Of a stretch of 64,000 bases of DNA, positions 60,355-64,000 are shown one piece after another. The notes below the pieces were generated by a model. That model was not told the origin of the DNA, did not search any database, and was given only the letters and a program-made list of their open reading frames with translations. How positions within the stretch are numbered: the first letter of the stretch is position 1; every line of letters begins with the position of its first letter. This DNA comes from Natronorubrum daqingense (GTDB taxonomy: Archaea > Halobacteriota > Halobacteria > Halobacteriales > Natrialbaceae): assembly GCF_001971705.1 (NCBI RefSeq), contig NZ_CP019327.1, positions 1,178,001 through 1,242,000 of the forward strand. The letters are read 5' to 3'. The position numbers and the translations under genes are program-made.

Positions 60355-60936
60355 TTAGTCGGTCTCCCCAGTGTGCCACATCGTGTACGTGTGTACGCCT
60401 GTGAGGAGCGCAAACGCCGCGAGAATGACCGCCGTAACGCTACTCCACGGAACTGACACCGTGCCGCTGGCGACGACGACGGTCGCAACTCCACAACAGC
60501 CGACGGTGCCCGCGTAGCGAAACGGCCACGGATTATCCGAACTCGAGTCCTCGAGTCCCGTGAGATACGGATCGAACTGCTCGAGTGGCGGGTTCGTCCT
60601 GATCGTCCCTCGGTCCTTGTCGTAGTCGATGATTCCACGCGCATCCAGCTTCGGTAAGTGCGATTGATACAGCGAGATGTAGACGCGCTGGCGCTGATCC
60701 GAGTGGAGATTCGCCACGGTCGTCTCGTGTTCCCAGGCGGCGACCTGTTCGGCGAGATCGCTCAACACGACCGGTTCGTCGCTTCGCCGAAGATATCGAA
60801 GCACGTCACGACGCCGTTGTGTCTGGAGAATGTGATAGATATCGTCGGGCTCGAGAGAAGTCTCGTCCTCACCCCCAGAATCGTCTCCTTCGGCGTGTGT
60901 GACACTCCCGTGTCCTTCGGCTGCTGTGGGGGTCAT
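60355..60936 (-). CDS. DUF7344-type winged-helix protein with two membrane helices
   Basis: The 193-residue protein has a winged-helix domain of the haloarchaeal DUF7344 type (about 30-120: IYHILQTQRRRDVLRYL, VLSDLAEQVAAWE, YISLYQSHLPKLDARGIIDYD), then two C-terminal membrane helices (about 145-162 and 166-183). A membrane-tethered regulator is the simple interpretation. The ATG at 60936 is preferred over a TTG at 60942. Confidence 0.8.
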   Translation of the reverse strand: MTPTAAEGHGSVTHAEGDDSGGEDETSLEPDDIYHILQTQRRRDVLRYLRRSDEPVVLSDLAEQVAAWEHETTVANLHSDQRQRVYISLYQSHLPKLDARGIIDYDKDRGTIRTNPPLEQFDPYLTGLEDSSSDNPWPFRYAGTVGCCGVATVVVASGTVSVPWSSVTAVILAAFALLTGVHTYTMWHTGETD

Positions 60937-61427
60937 TATCAATGTACACTCACTGACGAGTATGAATAACTATCCCATTTGATCACCGACGCCAGCGGTG
61001 AGACTCGAGTTAATTTACCAGTGTGGGCCAATGGACGGGGTAGGACGTGGCCCACGAACGGTTACGTGACGGTCACACAGCCACGAGTGACCGTCGTGAA
61101 TTGAGCACGAGTGATCCACCGGCGCGTTCAAACACTCGGTAGGTAATCACAACGTCGGCGTCTGCCGACACTCGACTTTCGCTTCGCCAAATAATAAAGC
61201 TATCTACTGCGGCATACATGCTACAAATAGAGATATATGTGGGCAAATGTCCACGCCCATTTGAGATAGCGAACAAGTGGTCGATAATCTACCCCGCCGG
61301 GAGTGAAAAGTACCCAGCCGTCCGACTCGAGGTGTAGACGCTTGACGTCGCTGCTCGCTTTCGGTTCGTTCGAACCGGCGGAACTCGGAGTGACGGTACC
61401 GAAAACTGCGCTCGTTGCACCTCGTGG
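60937..61427. other. Spacer with AT-rich patch and one possible small ORF
   Basis: The 491 bases between two minus-strand genes have no certain gene. An AT-rich patch (ATATATC, AAATAATAAAG) near 61188-61240 could hold a promoter for the minus strand. The one coding candidate is listed separately. Confidence 0.4.
61073..61219 (-). CDS. Possible 48-residue small protein
   Basis: An ATG at 61219 opens a 48-residue frame (MYAAVDSFIIWRSESRV, then VVITYRVFERAGGSLVLNSRR) ending at 61073. A TATA-like stretch lies about 15-25 bases upstream on the minus strand. Codon composition is mixed, and the protein has no recognised family. It may be a remnant. Confidence 0.3.
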   Translation of the reverse strand: MYAAVDSFIIWRSESRVSADADVVITYRVFERAGGSLVLNSRRSLVAV

Positions 61428-62120
61428 TCAGGGGTCGATCGGTGTCGGTTGCATTCCGTCGGTCAACTCGGCGCTCACTAACGCCGCGTGACAGCGCCGG
61501 AGCCGTTCGGAAAGTGCCTGATGAGAGACGTCGAGTTCGCTCGCCAGTTCTTTGAGCGTAATCTCTCGTGGAATGTCGAAATAGCCGAGATCGTACGCCG
61601 TACAGATCGTTTCGTACTGCGTTTGGGTCAACGGCGTTCGTGCACTTTCGAAATCGTCGATACCGGTCAGTCGAGTCACCTCGACGGCGTACTCGTACTG
61701 TTCGAACAGTGCATAACACTCCGACAGCGCACCGCGGTCGTGAAAGAGGAGTTTCACGGACCACGTCCCGTTTTGACCACAGGCCGTCAAAATCGCACCC
61801 GCGTTCTCTGCGACGATTTGCTCGAATACCTTCAGTTCATCACCGAACTCGAGTCTGAACAGCCACTGCTCGCGCTCCTCGAGTCCGTCGCTCGTCTCGG
61901 TGTGTTGGTTACTCCCCGTCAAACTCGCGATGACCGTGAGCGACGGATCCGCCTCCAGTGCGTCCCGAACGCGGCGACGGTTCGGCCCCGACACCCAGAC
62001 GAGGGGCGGTGAATCGCCGATCATCCCGCCGATCTGACACTCGAACGTCGGCACTCGATCGAACGTTTGGGCCGCTCCGAGTCGATCCGCAGGTATCTCG
62101 AGTTCGACGACTGTCGTCAT
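61428..62120 (-). CDS. Bat-type HTH_10 transcriptional regulator
   Basis: From the ATG at 62120 the 230-residue protein has an alpha-beta N-terminal domain (MTTVVELEIPADRLGAAQTF) and a middle domain with FRLEFGDELKVFEQIVAENAGAIL. The C-terminal HTH_10 has LTQTQYETICTAYDLGYFDIPR, then LASELDVSHQALSERLRRCH. It is of the same type as the protein at 18367-19029, but from a different branch. The catalase gene lies upstream on the same strand, so it may respond to or regulate oxidative stress. Confidence 0.84.
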   Translation of the reverse strand: MTTVVELEIPADRLGAAQTFDRVPTFECQIGGMIGDSPPLVWVSGPNRRRVRDALEADPSLTVIASLTGSNQHTETSDGLEEREQWLFRLEFGDELKVFEQIVAENAGAILTACGQNGTWSVKLLFHDRGALSECYALFEQYEYAVEVTRLTGIDDFESARTPLTQTQYETICTAYDLGYFDIPREITLKELASELDVSHQALSERLRRCHAALVSAELTDGMQPTPIDP

Positions 62121-62512
62121 GATCGAAACCCACCACGATAACCTATAGACGCGTTGGGTTTCCGGTAGCCTTTCCCGCCACCCAATTACCGTGACTCTCA
62201 ACTCGCTGTGAGTGTATATTCCCACAACAGCAGACTCGAATTAGGTGGGTCTCAGCGTTGTATCGACGTCTTCTGGCTGAATTCACCGAAAGGCTATAAT
62301 ATCAATGCCCGCATACGTTTATCTGGCCGAGCTTGGGACTTGGCTCACAGGGAATACAGGGAAGCGGTGTTGGTTTTCTCCACGACGATACGCTGACACG
62401 CGAGGTGAGCGCTCGGTGGGGCCAAACTCGCTGCTCGAGCGCGCTGTCCAGTCCAACCGAATGGGAGGGTACCGAGACGAAACAGAACGCGGTGAGTATT
62501 CGCGCGCCGAGC
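62121..62512. other. Spacer between catalase and regulator genes
   Basis: No supported gene occurs in these 392 bases. An AT-rich patch with GGCTATAATATCAATG (62291-62306) might contain a promoter. Both flanking genes are on the minus strand. Confidence 0.4.
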
Positions 62513-64000
62513 TTACGCCGGGACCTCCTCCGGACTCCGCCCCCAGTGGCGATGCTGGGCAATCGCATCGACGAAGGCCTCGGCGAAGGCGTCGAGATCG
62601 TTGCCGTCGCGACTCGTCACGACGCCCTCGGACGTGACGGTGCCATCACCGTCGCCCGCAATGTCGATATCCGGCAACTCGACTTCCTCGAGTAACTCGG
62701 TGCCCGCACCGAGCGCGGCGATCGGTTTGTAGTGCTTGAACGCCTCGGCGACGAAGTGTTTCGGGTCGCCCTGCTGGGTTAGCGTGTCGACGCTCTCGCT
62801 GCCGCCAGGGATGACAACCGCGTCGAAGGAAACCGAAGCCGCCGCGACGTGATGTTGATCGGCCTCGACCGTCTCGCCGTTCGCCCCGGACTTCTCGCCG
62901 AGGTACTTCGAGATGATCTTGACTCGTGCACCCTCGTCTTCGAGGGCGGACTCGAGTTCGCTCACGTGATCGTCTTCGAATCCGTCGTCGAGGAGGATGG
63001 CGATCTTGCGCGTCTCGATCGTGTCCGGCGTCCGGTTTTCCATACTCAGCGACGGATCCTCTCTGTCGTGGTCGGGCATTTCGTCGCCCGGCGAGTCCGG
63101 TGGCTCGACGCCGATTCCCTCGGCGACGCGCGTCGCGAACTCGTGGTCGACGTTGTTGAACAGGTCGTAAACCATCCGCTCGCGGATCTCCATGCGGTCA
63201 ACCTTCCCGAGTTCGAAGTGAGCGGCGTCGACGATGTTCTGTTTCTCGGGCTCGCTCATGCTGTTCCAGAACAGTCGGGCCTGATCGAAGTGCTCCTGGA
63301 AGCTCTCGCTGCGGTTGCGGATCTTCTTCCCGTCGATTTTTTCGTTGTAGTGTTCGTAGCCGCCTTCTTCTTCGGGGACCTCCTGTGGATCGTCGTCGCC
63401 GATCGAGTTCGGCTTGTAGGACGCTTTCCCCTCGTTGATCTCCTGGCGCATGAAGCCGGCGCGCTGGTTGTTGTGGCGCTCGGCGAGTGGCCGATTGATC
63501 GGAATTTCGTCCCAATTTGCGCTGCCGAAGCGGTTGAGCTGGGTGTCCTGATAGGAGAACAGCCGCCCCTGGAGGAGCGGATCGTTCGAGAAGTCGATCC
63601 CGGGGACGACGTTGCCGGGGTGGAACGCGACCTGTTCGGTCTCGGCGAAGAAGTTATCGGGCGTTTCGTTGAGCACTAATTTCCCGATCGGTCGGACCGG
63701 AACTTCCGTCTCGGGAACGATCTTGGTCGGATCGAGGACGTCGAAGTCGAACTCCTCGGCTTGCTCTTCGTCGAAGAGCTGGACGCCGAGTTCCCACTCG
63801 GGGTCGTACCCCTCCTCGATGACGTCGTAGAGTCCCTTCCGATTGAAATCCGAGTCCTTGCCCCAGAGCTTCGTCGTCTCGTCCCAGACGAGCTGGTGAG
63901 TGCCGAGTTTCGGCGTCCAGTGGAACTTGACGAACACCGACTCGCCGTCGTCGTTGATCAGCCGGAAGGTGTGGACGCCAAAGCCCTGCATCATCCGATA
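62513..64000 (-). CDS. Large-subunit catalase (KatE-like), 5' end beyond the window
   Basis: The last 493 or so residues of a clade II heme catalase are visible. The proximal heme Tyr is in RLFSYQDTQLNRFG. Substrate-channel and lid regions (NFFAETEQVAFHPGNVVPGIDFSNDP) are typical. The C-terminal 170 residues are a DJ-1/PfpI-like domain (RKIAILLDDGFEDDHV, VVIPGGSES, ALGAGTELLEEV) in which the nucleophile Cys is replaced (GAGTE), as in other large catalases. It breaks hydrogen peroxide to water and oxygen. The true start and the N-terminal heme-domain part lie to the right of the window. Confidence 0.93.
   Translation of the reverse strand, partial: YRMMQGFGVHTFRLINDDGESVFVKFHWTPKLGTHQLVWDETTKLWGKDSDFNRKGLYDVIEEGYDPEWELGVQLFDEEQAEEFDFDVLDPTKIVPETEVPVRPIGKLVLNETPDNFFAETEQVAFHPGNVVPGIDFSNDPLLQGRLFSYQDTQLNRFGSANWDEIPINRPLAERHNNQRAGFMRQEINEGKASYKPNSIGDDDPQEVPEEEGGYEHYNEKIDGKKIRNRSESFQEHFDQARLFWNSMSEPEKQNIVDAAHFELGKVDRMEIRERMVYDLFNNVDHEFATRVAEGIGVEPPDSPGDEMPDHDREDPSLSMENRTPDTIETRKIAILLDDGFEDDHVSELESALEDEGARVKIISKYLGEKSGANGETVEADQHHVAAASVSFDAVVIPGGSESVDTLTQQGDPKHFVAEAFKHYKPIAALGAGTELLEEVELPDIDIAGDGDGTVTSEGVVTSRDGNDLDAFAEAFVDAIAQHRHWGRSPEEVPA

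Noticed and set aside
1-64000. tRNA, rRNA or an intact insertion sequence
   Set aside because: I looked for cloverleaf-like GGTTC-type segments, rRNA blocks, and transposase motifs with terminal repeats, and found none that I could support.

Overview
This window is chromosomal DNA of a halophilic archaeon (class Halobacteria). The base composition is high in GC, CTCGAG is strikingly frequent, and the predicted proteins are very acidic. Many genes start at or a few bases after a TATA-like box, as expected for leaderless transcripts. Signature families include several Bat-type HTH_10 regulators, KorAB, a split methylmalonyl-CoA mutase, a ubiquitin-like MoaD/SAMP protein, XPB helicase with a Bax1-type nuclease, and Tat lipoproteins with an RR motif and lipobox. 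The overall gene style resembles Natrialbales (Natrinema/Haloterrigena-like), but that is an inference. I see no rRNA, tRNA, CRISPR array or intact insertion sequence.

Layout. 1-9.5 kb: a cut MATE exporter, a Bax1-like nuclease, a nickel transporter divergent from NikR, a three-gene operon in which two sensory-rhodopsin-transducer-like (ASRT) proteins flank a sugar-lactone-oxidase-like flavoprotein, a lipoprotein, an AEC carrier and XPB. 9.7-14.6 kb: the grpE-dnaK-dnaJ chaperone set, with a hairpin-rich spacer between dnaK and dnaJ. 14.7-25 kb: an orphan adenylation-like protein, purine salvage (phosphoribosyltransferase plus NCS2 permease), a ferritin-like protein, a Bat-type regulator, an unlisted 55-residue zinc-finger protein, MoaD/SAMP facing a tungsten aldehyde:ferredoxin oxidoreductase, a FilR1-like regulator, and HAD, PAP2 and GNAT enzymes. 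25-32 kb: methylmalonyl-CoA mutase large subunit with epimerase, a flavin reductase divergent from the KorAB 2-oxoacid:ferredoxin oxidoreductase, and an HTH_10 remnant. 32-35 kb: exported beta-propeller protein and lipoprotein. 35-41.5 kb: the most unusual block. It holds a NarO/DmsR-like regulator, a surface-anchored tandem [2Fe-2S] ferredoxin, a Tat-exported four-cluster ferredoxin protein, an NrfD-type quinone-site membrane subunit, a small membrane protein and an Mrp iron-sulfur carrier, all on the minus strand. No molybdopterin catalytic subunit is visible. 42-64 kb: ordinary metabolism (aminotransferase, quinone oxidoreductase, F420 enzyme, ThDP enzyme, UbiA-type enzyme, asparaginase, YchF, catalase), mixed with small membrane proteins, HTH proteins and a lower-GC patch near 45.3-46.4 kb.

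How the genes fit together. KorAB, the aldehyde oxidoreductase and probably the flavin reductase exchange electrons with cytoplasmic ferredoxin. The 35-41.5 kb block looks like a separate electron path on the outer face of the membrane, coupled to the quinone pool. Mutase and epimerase belong to propionyl-CoA metabolism. GrpE, DnaK and DnaJ form one chaperone machine. The ASRT/oxidase operon suggests sensing of a sugar or sugar acid next to its oxidation.
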